Below are positions 8,090-15,059 of a stretch of DNA of 44,771 nucleotides, piece after piece. Position 1 is the stretch's first letter. Each line of letters opens with the position of its first letter. Origin of the DNA: Firmicutes bacterium HGW-Firmicutes-7 (GTDB lineage Bacteria > Bacillota > Clostridia > Lachnospirales > Vallitaleaceae); assembly GCA_002841375.1 (NCBI GenBank), contig PGZO01000032.1:1-44771 (forward strand), in the 5' to 3' direction. Below the pieces are notes generated by a model. That model was not told where the DNA came from, did not search any database, and saw only the letters and a list, made by a program, of their open reading frames with translations. The translations under genes and the position numbers were made by a program.

Positions 8090-8857
8090 ATGAACCACCA
8101 ATACGAGGAAAGAATTGATGATTTACACATTAATGACTTTAAAATCATTCAAAATCCAAAAAACTTTTGTTTTGGTATGGACGCAGTTCTTTTATCAGAT
8201 TTTACAAAGGTAAAAGAAGGAGAAACTGTACTAGACCTTGGTACCGGGACAGGTATTATTCCAATTTTACTTCAAGCCAAAACGAAGGGCAAACACTTTA
8301 CAGGACTTGAAATTCAGGAAGCCAGTGTTGATATGGCAAAGAGAAGTGTTGCTATGAATAAGCAAGGAACCCATATTGAAATTATTCAGGGTGACATTAA
8401 AGAAGCGGATACTAACTTTCCACTTTCATCCTTTGAAGTTATTACAAGTAATCCGCCTTATATGGATGGAGGAAAGGGTTTGGTTAACGAACATTCACCA
8501 AAGGCAATTGCTAGGCATGAAATATTTTGCACATTAGAGGATGTGATTAGAGTAGCTTCAAGGTTAGCATGTGTTGGAGGAAGATTTTATATGATTCATA
8601 AGCCCCACCGGTTAATAGAAATTGTTCAATTACTTAAAAAGTATAAAATGGAGCCTAAACGAATTCGATTTGTACATGCCTATCAAGATAGGGAAGCAAA
8701 TATGTTGCTAATTGAAGCGATACGTAATGGTAAACCAATGGTAAAAGTTGAAAAGCCACTTATTATTTACAAGGATATAAATCGTTATACGGATGAAATA
8801 TATGAAATATATGGATATGAGAGATCAGAGGACTTAGAAAGGCTTGGCAAAAATTAA
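8090..8857 (+). CDS. yabB: tRNA1(Val) (adenine-37-N6)-methyltransferase family (YabB/TrmN6)
   Basis: A class I SAM-dependent methyltransferase of 255 residues. It has the SAM-binding motif VLDLGTGTGIIPILL near residue 48 and the catalytic NPPY of N6-adenine methylases (SNPPYMDGGKG, near 122). The N-terminal KNFCFGMDAVLLSDF is characteristic of TrmN6, which modifies A37 of tRNA-Val in E. coli. The gene starts two bases after the ricT stop and is 18 bases before rsmI, an order shared with Bacillus. Target specificity in Firmicutes is inferred from family membership. Confidence 0.9.
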   Translation: MNHQYEERIDDLHINDFKIIQNPKNFCFGMDAVLLSDFTKVKEGETVLDLGTGTGIIPILLQAKTKGKHFTGLEIQEASVDMAKRSVAMNKQGTHIEIIQGDIKEADTNFPLSSFEVITSNPPYMDGGKGLVNEHSPKAIARHEIFCTLEDVIRVASRLACVGGRFYMIHKPHRLIEIVQLLKKYKMEPKRIRFVHAYQDREANMLLIEAIRNGKPMVKVEKPLIIYKDINRYTDEIYEIYGYERSEDLERLGKN

Positions 8858-8875
8858 GTCGAAGGACGTGATAAA

Positions 8876-9718
8876 GTGAATGGCAAGCTGTATTTAGTAG
8901 CAACACCAATTGGGAATTTAGAGGATATGACTTTTCGAGGTGTACGTATTTTAAATGAAGTTGATTATATAGCAGCAGAGGATACGAGACATACAAGAAA
9001 GTTACTTAATCATTTTGAAATAAAAAAGCCTTTACAAAGTTATCATGAACATAACAAGGTAGAAAAAGGTAATAAAATAATTGAAGATTTATTAAGCGGA
9101 CAGCAGGTAGCACTCGTTACAGATGCAGGAACACCTGCAATATCTGATCCAGGTGAAGATTTGGTTAGACTATGTAATCAAAATAATATTAATGTAACCT
9201 CTATACCAGGAGCCGTAGCACTTATTAACGGATTAATACTATCAGGAAAAGATACAAGACGGTTTTGTTTTGAAGGATTTTTACCTTTTAATAAAAAAGA
9301 GAGAAATATTGTTTTAAATAATATAAAGAAGGATACTAGAACAATCATTTTATATGAAGCCCCTCATAAGTTAAAAGCGACGATTAGTGACTTATATCAG
9401 GCACTAGGTGATCGTAACATAACGATATCAAGGGAGCTAACGAAGAAATTTGAAGAAGTACTTCATATAACGCTCAGTGAAGCCGTTCGATATTATAAGG
9501 AGTATGAACCTCGAGGGGAATATGTACTTATAATTGAAGGAGAATCTCCTCAGAAGATAGAAGAAGAAAAGGTTGAAAAGTGGTTAGAAATGACAATGGA
9601 AGAACACTTAGATTTTTATCTCAAAAAGGAAATGGCAAAAAACGAAGCAATAAAAACAATTGCGAAGGATAGAAATTTGACAAGAAAAGAAGTATATAAT
9701 TACTTTAATCAAAACTAA
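8876..9718 (+). CDS. rsmI: 16S rRNA (cytidine-1402-2'-O)-methyltransferase
   Basis: A tetrapyrrole-methylase-fold enzyme of 280 residues, recognised by LYLVATPIGNLEDMTFRGVRIL at the N terminus, AAEDTRHTRKLL, and VTDAGTPAISDPGEDLVRLC. It methylates the ribose of C1402 in the ribosomal decoding centre, using SAM. The start is GTG at 8876, placed 9 bases after GAAGGA. The C-terminal 50 residues form a charged helical tail (EEHLDFYLKKEMAKNEAIKT), as in other Firmicutes RsmI. It closes the tmk-to-rsmI block and is followed by a bidirectional terminator. Confidence 0.95.
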   Translation: MNGKLYLVATPIGNLEDMTFRGVRILNEVDYIAAEDTRHTRKLLNHFEIKKPLQSYHEHNKVEKGNKIIEDLLSGQQVALVTDAGTPAISDPGEDLVRLCNQNNINVTSIPGAVALINGLILSGKDTRRFCFEGFLPFNKKERNIVLNNIKKDTRTIILYEAPHKLKATISDLYQALGDRNITISRELTKKFEEVLHITLSEAVRYYKEYEPRGEYVLIIEGESPQKIEEEKVEKWLEMTMEEHLDFYLKKEMAKNEAIKTIAKDRNLTRKEVYNYFNQN

Positions 9719-9747
9719 AGTTTTTCATGTTTCGAAATATAAAAAAT

Positions 9748-9780
9748 AAAACAGGTAGGAGGTGTCCTAGCTGTTTTTTT
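9748..9780 (+). terminator. bidirectional terminator between rsmI and abrB
   Basis: Arms AACAG-TAGGA and TCCTA-CTGTT form a long hairpin around GGTG. A T run follows on the + strand and an A-rich run precedes it, giving a T run for the opposite strand. It therefore serves both rsmI and the convergent abrB gene. Confidence 0.85.
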
Positions 9781-9798
9781 ATGTAAAACAATAATTTT

Positions 9799-10062
9799 TT
9801 ACAGACTTACCTGTAACCCGGCTACTTGGGCCATTTCTAAAATAGATTTTTTTGAGACTTTTTGTCCGCGGTAGTCGATTAAATCATCCATTGAACCACT
9901 AAAAATATCAGCAGGCTGGTATTTCTTTAAGATGATATGGGTGTCATCGACAAAAATTTCCATTGAATCAGATGTTGATATATTAAATTGTTTTCTGATT
10001 TCAGATGGTAATGTAAGTCGACCTAAAACATCAAGCTTTCTAACGATTCCTGTGTAAGTCAT
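9799..10062 (-). CDS. abrB: AbrB/SpoVT family transition-state regulator
   Basis: An 87-residue DNA-binding protein with an N-terminal swapped-hairpin AbrB domain. The run TGIVRKLDVLGRLTLPSEIRK and the segment MEIFVDDTHIILKKYQP match Bacillus AbrB closely. AbrB-type proteins repress stationary-phase and sporulation genes during growth. The C-terminal half differs from AbrB and is likely the dimer or multimer part. GGGGAGGA precedes the ATG. It lies convergent to rsmI, the position of abrB next to yabC/rsmI in Bacillus. Confidence 0.92.
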   Translation of the reverse strand: MTYTGIVRKLDVLGRLTLPSEIRKQFNISTSDSMEIFVDDTHIILKKYQPADIFSGSMDDLIDYRGQKVSKKSILEMAQVAGLQVSL

Positions 10063-10099
10063 AAAGTCCTCCCCATTTTTTATATTATATAATAACTAT

Positions 10100-10128
10100 A
10101 GAATATCATTTTGTAAAAAAAATGTCAA
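10100..10128 (-). promoter_or_regulatory. promoter of abrB
   Basis: Read on the minus strand: TTGACA (10128-10123), a 17-base spacer rich in T, and TATTCT (10105-10100) preceded by TG-A, an extended -10. It lies about 38 bases upstream of the start codon, leaving a short leader. Confidence 0.8.
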
Positions 10129-10240
10129 ATAAAAACTAGATTGAAAGAATTACTAATTGTAGTATGAATAGTATGTTGTATTTAATGGTAAAACTAAGGA
10201 AGTAAGAAGAATTATTAATTTTTTATAAGGGTGTTTTATA

Positions 10241-11131
10241 ATGAGTTTATGGATGGAAATTGACAATCATGCAATTAAAATAACCAATGCCCAAAAGCTG
10301 CTATGGCCCGACATTGGTATTAAAAAAATTGACTATATCAAAATACTAATACAATTATCACCCTATTTATTACCGCATACTTCGGATAGGTTTCTTTCAG
10401 TTATTCGTTATCCTGATGGAATTTATAAGCCATTTTTTTATCAAAAAAAGAGTCCTACCCATACACCAGAGTGGATTGACAAAATAACAAAAGGCCAACA
10501 TAACTATATTAATTTAAATAAATTATCCACATTAGTTTGGCTTGGAAATGCTGCTGCATTAGAATTCCATGTAGGGTTTAATAAAACAAACGAAAATACG
10601 ATCTCGTACTTGGTTTTTGATTTGGATCCATCGGAAGGACAAGTATTTGATCAAGTAGTTGAAGTGGCGCTTCTCATTTATGAGGAGTTGAAAAAGTTAG
10701 GTTTATTGAGTTATATCAAAACTTCAGGCGCATCTGGATTACAAATATATATACCTATTGAAGAAAAATATACTTATGATGAAGGAAGAACGCTAAATCA
10801 GTTTTTTGCTATGTATTTTTCGAGTAAATATCCCCATCAAATTACCATTGAAAGGAATATTAAAAAAAGAGATATGCGATTATACTTTGATTATCTTCAA
10901 ATGTGGAAGGGAAAAACAATGATATCTGCTTATTCACCAAGAGCTGTAAAAAGTGGCGCAATTTCAACTCCTGTTACTTGGGAAGAACTAAAAATGGGCA
11001 TGCAACCATCAGACTTTAATTTAATGAATATGATAGATCGTATAAAGAAGAAGGGGGATTTATTTGACGTTTTTTTATATAATATGGTTAAAAATAAACA
11101 AAATCTGGATTTTATTATCCAACATATTTAA
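10241..11131 (+). CDS. stand-alone LigD-type DNA polymerase/primase (Pol) domain protein
   Basis: A 296-residue archaeo-eukaryotic primase-superfamily polymerase equal to the Pol domain of LigD, without ligase or nuclease domains. Support: LLWPDIGIKKIDYIKIL at the start, RYPDGI (56-61), LGNAAALEFHVGF (101-113), the metal-binding YLVFDLDPS (Asp127, Asp129), TSGASGLQIYIPI (161-173), FDYLQMWKGKTMISAYSPRA (Asp217) and ISTPVTWEEL. LigD Pol fills gaps and adds ribonucleotides during end joining. The second motif has Gln168 where many LigD have His; I recall the same in Bacillus LigD. No ku or ligase gene is in the window, so its partner is unknown. Confidence 0.88.
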   Translation: MSLWMEIDNHAIKITNAQKLLWPDIGIKKIDYIKILIQLSPYLLPHTSDRFLSVIRYPDGIYKPFFYQKKSPTHTPEWIDKITKGQHNYINLNKLSTLVWLGNAAALEFHVGFNKTNENTISYLVFDLDPSEGQVFDQVVEVALLIYEELKKLGLLSYIKTSGASGLQIYIPIEEKYTYDEGRTLNQFFAMYFSSKYPHQITIERNIKKRDMRLYFDYLQMWKGKTMISAYSPRAVKSGAISTPVTWEELKMGMQPSDFNLMNMIDRIKKKGDLFDVFLYNMVKNKQNLDFIIQHI

Positions 11132-11450
11132 AAGCGAGGTGCTTTAAATTGTTCTTGAAGTGAGTTTGGAAATGATGTATAATAAAAATATCAAAATCTT
11201 ACAGTTAAATATCTAGTACTTACTAATACTTGACATTATATCTCTCAAAAATTACCTGCATATAACAACTAAATATTTTTTTTCGCATAAGACAGTTTTA
11301 TTATCTTGCTATGAATCATACATTTTATTTAAGCAACCCAAAATATAATGTAATGGTTATTTTGCGATAAAAATTAAGGGGTTACTGACCTAGGTCAACA
11401 TCAATGTATGTTAAAATTTTAACAGCTATGGGGCTGGAAGGAGATGAATT
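11132..11450 (+). other. intergenic region upstream of the hydrogenase operon
   Basis: This 319-base stretch has no convincing gene. It holds a possible promoter, TTGAAG (11155-11160) and TATAAT (11178-11183) with a 17-base spacer, which would give a leader of about 260 bases. It also holds a T run at 11274-11281 without a strong hairpin, a 12-base palindrome TGACCTAGGTCA (11386-11397) and the Rex-like dyad at 11409-11424. The real hydrogenase promoter may lie near the last two elements, but no clear -35/-10 pair is visible there. Confidence 0.6.
11409..11424. promoter_or_regulatory. Rex-type operator of the hydrogenase operon
   Basis: TGTTAAAATTTTAACA, a perfect 16-base dyad. It fits the clostridial Rex consensus TTGTTAA-N4-TTAACAA except at the outermost bases (A and G here). 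Rex is a repressor that reads the NADH/NAD+ ratio and controls fermentation and hydrogenase genes. The site lies 26 bases before hydC, where a bound repressor would block initiation or early elongation. No rex gene is in the window. Confidence 0.75.
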
Positions 11451-11948
11451 ATGAATCAAGAAATGACATGTCAATGTGAAGAAGTTAGTGAAGAAGAGAA
11501 GCTAGGTTTGATTGAGGAAGTTATCGAAGAGTACAAAGGAAAAGAGGGCAGCCTGATTCAAGTTCTACATATGGTTCAGGGGATTTACGGTTATTTACCA
11601 GTACATATTCAACAATTCATTGCTCTGAAATTAGATAAGCCTTTATCAGAGGTATCTGGAGTTGTAAGCTTTTATTCGCTATTTTCAACGAAACCTCGTG
11701 GTAAACATACCATTAATGTCTGTTTAGGAACTGCATGTTATGTTAGAGGGGGCAAAAAAATTGTAGATAGGCTCAAAGAAATATTGGACGTAAACGTTGG
11801 GGATACTACAGGTGACAATATGTTTACACTTGAAGTGATGCGTTGTATGGGTGCGTGTGGGTTGGCACCAGCGATGTCTATAGATGATAAAGTATTCAAA
11901 CAAGTCAACCCCGATAAGCTTACGGAGATTCTTGATTTATATAACTAG
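11451..11948 (+). CDS. hydC: NAD(P)-linked [FeFe] hydrogenase, NuoE-like subunit (HydC)
   Basis: A thioredoxin-like [2Fe-2S] subunit of 165 residues. The ligand motifs are CLGTACYVRGG (near residue 94) and CMGACGLAPAMSID (near 136), which supply the four cysteines of NuoE-type proteins. In HydABC hydrogenases it relays electrons next to the flavin subunit. An N-terminal stretch of about 20 acidic residues precedes the helical domain EEVIEEYKGKEGSLIQVLHMVQ. GGAAGGAG lies upstream of the ATG. It is the first gene of the operon, 18 bases before hydB, just below the Rex-like operator. Confidence 0.93.
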   Translation: MNQEMTCQCEEVSEEEKLGLIEEVIEEYKGKEGSLIQVLHMVQGIYGYLPVHIQQFIALKLDKPLSEVSGVVSFYSLFSTKPRGKHTINVCLGTACYVRGGKKIVDRLKEILDVNVGDTTGDNMFTLEVMRCMGACGLAPAMSIDDKVFKQVNPDKLTEILDLYN

Positions 11949-11966
11949 AAAAAGGAGAAAAATTTT

Positions 11967-14900
11967 ATGAAGATCAAGACATTGAATCAATTAAAAGCAA
12001 TAAAAGAGTCTTATTTACAAAAGAAAGAAAAAGCCAATTATATCATAAATGTCTGTTATGGTGCTGGCTGTGTTTCTTGTGACTGTAAAGACATTAAAGA
12101 TGCACTGATGGTAAGCTTAGAAAAGTATGAGCATGAAAGTAAGGTTATTGTAAATGACACTGGTTGTATTGGTGCTTGTTTTCTTGGACCATCTATGCTT
12201 ATACAACCAGGTAACGTCTATTATGTAAAGCTAAAGCCTGAAGATATAGATACCATTGTCTATGAACATATTGTAAATGATAATATTGTAAAGGAAAAGT
12301 GCTACTTTGATGAAAAGAAGGAAAGATATGTTCCATTCATGAAAGATATTCCATTCTTTAAACATCAAGCAAAAATTGTATTAAATAATTGTGGTACTAT
12401 TGATTTTAAAAGCCTTGAACAGTACATAGGAAATAGCGGTTATAAAGCACTTGGTAAGATGATACTTGAAAAAACACCAGAGGAAGTTATCAAAGAAATT
12501 AAAAAATCAGGTTTAAGAGGTAGAGGTGGCGGAGGTTTTTTAACAGGGTTAAAGTGGGAGCTTGCGCGTAAATCAAAGAGTGATCAAAAATATGTCATCT
12601 GTAACGCTGATGAAGGTGATCCTGGTGCATTTATGGATAGGAGCCTTTTAGAGGGAGATCCTCATGCGATTATTGAAGGGATGGCAATTGCTGGCTATGC
12701 GATAGGCGCATCAAAAGGATATGTTTATGTAAGGGCAGAATATCCACTGGCAGTAGAAAGGTTAGAAAATGCCATTATAGATGCTAGAGAAGCACTATTA
12801 TTATGTGATAATATTTTTGGAAGTAAATTTGGGTTTGATATTGAAGTTAGAATTGGCGCAGGTGCATTTGTTTGCGGTGAAGAAACAGCACTCATTAATT
12901 CAATAGAAGGTAAAAGAGGAGAACCAAGACAAAAACCACCATTCCCATCTGATAAGGGGTTGTTTGGAGAGCCCTCAATTATTAATAACGTAGAAACCTT
13001 TGGTAGTGTTCCACTTATTGCTAGAAAGGGAGCAAGCTGGTTCAATCAAATGGGTACTGAAAAGAGTAAAGGAACAAAAGTATTTGCTCTTGCAGGGACA
13101 ATAAATAATACAGGTATTATTGAAGTTCCAATGGGAACGATTCTAGGCGATATCATTTTTGATATTGGTGGAGGTATTAAAAATAATAAAAAATTTAAGG
13201 CTGCACAAACAGGAGGTCCATCGGGGGGGTGTCTTACTAAAGATAGCTTAAATGTTCCGATTGATTATGATTCCTTGAAAGATCTAGGTGCTATTATGGG
13301 ATCTGGGGGTTTAATATGTATGGATGAAGACAACTGTATGGTTGACGTTGCAAGATTTTTTATGGAATTTGTCCAAGATGAATCTTGTGGAAAGTGCGTC
13401 CCTTGTAGGTTGGGTACGAGAAGAATGTTAGAAATTCTAGAGAAAATCACTCAAGGGAAAGGCGAAGAAGGGGATATTGAAAGGCTTATTGAACTTGGAG
13501 AAGCAATTCAAAAAACGGCTCTTTGTGGTCTAGGCCAAACAGCGCCAAACCCAGTTTTAAGTACAATAAAATACTTCAGAGAAGAGTATGAAGAGCATAT
13601 TAGAGATCATAGATGTAGAGCAGGTGTATGTCAGGATTTAGTAATTTCACCTTGTCAAAATGCTTGTCCAGCTGGAGTCAATGTTCCTGGTTATCTAACA
13701 CTTATTGCTGCAGGTAGAGAACGGGATGCTTATAATCTTATTAGAAGAGAGAACCCATTTCCGGCAGTTTGTGGTAGAGTGTGCACACATCCATGTGAAA
13801 GCAAATGTCGAAGAGGTCAGTTAGATCATGCCATTGCTATTATGGATTTGAAACGCTATACTGCTGACTGGGTTATGAAAACAAAGGAACCTATCCAACA
13901 ACTGTATTTCCCACCTAAAGGTAAATCTGTAGGAATTATCGGTGGAGGACCATCTGGGCTTACATGTGGTTATTATTTAGCCTGTTCAGGTTATGACGTA
14001 ACTGTTTATGAAGCAAGTAGCTTGGCAGGGGGTATGTTAGCTTTAGGAATACCTGAATTTAGATTGCCAAACCAATTACTACAGGATGAAATTATGCTAG
14101 CGGAGCAAGCTGGTGTAAAGGTGTTATTAAATACAGAAGTGGGTAAAGATATTTTGTTTGATGATCTTAAACAAAAGCATGAGGCAATTTATATAGCAAC
14201 AGGAACCCAATTCCCGAACACGATGGGTATAAAGGGTGAAGAGTTATACGGAGTTTATTACGGTATTGATTTCTTAAGAGATGTTAATTTAGGAAAAGAC
14301 GTAAAGATTGGTAAAAAAGTTGCAGTTATAGGTGGGGGCAGCACAGCGATGGATGCAGCAAGAGTTGCACTTAGGTTAGGGGCGAAGGAAGTCACTATAC
14401 TTTATAGAAGAGAACTGGAAGATATGCCAGCAGATGAAAGGGAAATTGTTGAAGCTAGAGATGAACGTATTAAAATGATTCCTATGATTCATCCAGTTGA
14501 ATTTAAGGGAAATGGAAAAGTGGAAAGCGTAAGATGTATTCTTCTCGAATCTGGTGCTTTTGATTCATCAGGTAGACGTAGACCAGTACCATTAACAGGA
14601 TCTGAGGTTGAATTTGAGTTTGACATGGTCATTCCAGCAGTTAGCCAACATTCTGACCTACCGTTTATTGATGAAGATGAAGTTGAAATCACCAAATGGG
14701 GAACTTTTGTAACGAATAATGAAGGTATGACGAATCAAGAAGGTGTTTTTGCTGGAGGTGACGTCGTAAGAGGTCCAGATACGGTGATTTGGGCAATTGC
14801 AGATGGTAAAAAAGCTGCGAGCTCAATTGACAAATATCTTGGAGGTACAGGAGAGCTTAATAAAGGTATTGAAATAGAAGTACCTCGGGCTCATGAAGAA

Positions 14901-15047
14901 ACAGACCTATCTGAACATGAGAGGTTTGCGATAAATGAGCTGGATCCAGTAAACCGAATTCATAATTTTGACGAAGTGAATCAAGGATTTCATAAACTTA
15001 ATGCCATTGCAGAATCTATGCGTTGTCTGCATTGCGATAGACGTTAA
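11967..15047 (+). CDS. hydB: hydrogenase NuoF-like flavin subunit fused to a GltD/NfnB-like NADPH:FAD module
   Basis: A 1026-residue fusion. Residues 1-110 form a [2Fe-2S] thioredoxin-like domain (Cys30, 35, 67, 71). Residues 130-545 are NuoF/HydB: GLRGRGGGGF (182-191) and CNADEGDPG (212-220) bind FMN and NAD(H), and CGKCVPC (474-480) with Cys520 bind a [4Fe-4S]. After CRAGVC (550-555) the usual C-terminal ferredoxin domain of HydB is absent. Instead comes a GltD-type double-cluster domain (Cys563, 567, 602, 606, 610, 614), an FAD motif GIIGGGPSG (656-664) and a second dinucleotide motif VIGGGSTAMD (787-796) followed by YRRE (813-816), which usually marks NADPH. The frame is unbroken with even coding character, so it is a true fusion. 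It could exchange electrons among NADH, NADPH and the hydrogenase. Confidence 0.92.
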   Translation: MKIKTLNQLKAIKESYLQKKEKANYIINVCYGAGCVSCDCKDIKDALMVSLEKYEHESKVIVNDTGCIGACFLGPSMLIQPGNVYYVKLKPEDIDTIVYEHIVNDNIVKEKCYFDEKKERYVPFMKDIPFFKHQAKIVLNNCGTIDFKSLEQYIGNSGYKALGKMILEKTPEEVIKEIKKSGLRGRGGGGFLTGLKWELARKSKSDQKYVICNADEGDPGAFMDRSLLEGDPHAIIEGMAIAGYAIGASKGYVYVRAEYPLAVERLENAIIDAREALLLCDNIFGSKFGFDIEVRIGAGAFVCGEETALINSIEGKRGEPRQKPPFPSDKGLFGEPSIINNVETFGSVPLIARKGASWFNQMGTEKSKGTKVFALAGTINNTGIIEVPMGTILGDIIFDIGGGIKNNKKFKAAQTGGPSGGCLTKDSLNVPIDYDSLKDLGAIMGSGGLICMDEDNCMVDVARFFMEFVQDESCGKCVPCRLGTRRMLEILEKITQGKGEEGDIERLIELGEAIQKTALCGLGQTAPNPVLSTIKYFREEYEEHIRDHRCRAGVCQDLVISPCQNACPAGVNVPGYLTLIAAGRERDAYNLIRRENPFPAVCGRVCTHPCESKCRRGQLDHAIAIMDLKRYTADWVMKTKEPIQQLYFPPKGKSVGIIGGGPSGLTCGYYLACSGYDVTVYEASSLAGGMLALGIPEFRLPNQLLQDEIMLAEQAGVKVLLNTEVGKDILFDDLKQKHEAIYIATGTQFPNTMGIKGEELYGVYYGIDFLRDVNLGKDVKIGKKVAVIGGGSTAMDAARVALRLGAKEVTILYRRELEDMPADEREIVEARDERIKMIPMIHPVEFKGNGKVESVRCILLESGAFDSSGRRRPVPLTGSEVEFEFDMVIPAVSQHSDLPFIDEDEVEITKWGTFVTNNEGMTNQEGVFAGGDVVRGPDTVIWAIADGKKAASSIDKYLGGTGELNKGIEIEVPRAHEETDLSEHERFAINELDPVNRIHNFDEVNQGFHKLNAIAESMRCLHCDRR

Positions 15048-15059
15048 GGGGGTATAGGC

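Noticed and set aside
11190-11281. A possible small RNA from the promoter at 11155-11183 to the T run at 11274
   Set aside because: There is no stable GC-rich hairpin before the T run, so an intrinsic terminator is not supported.
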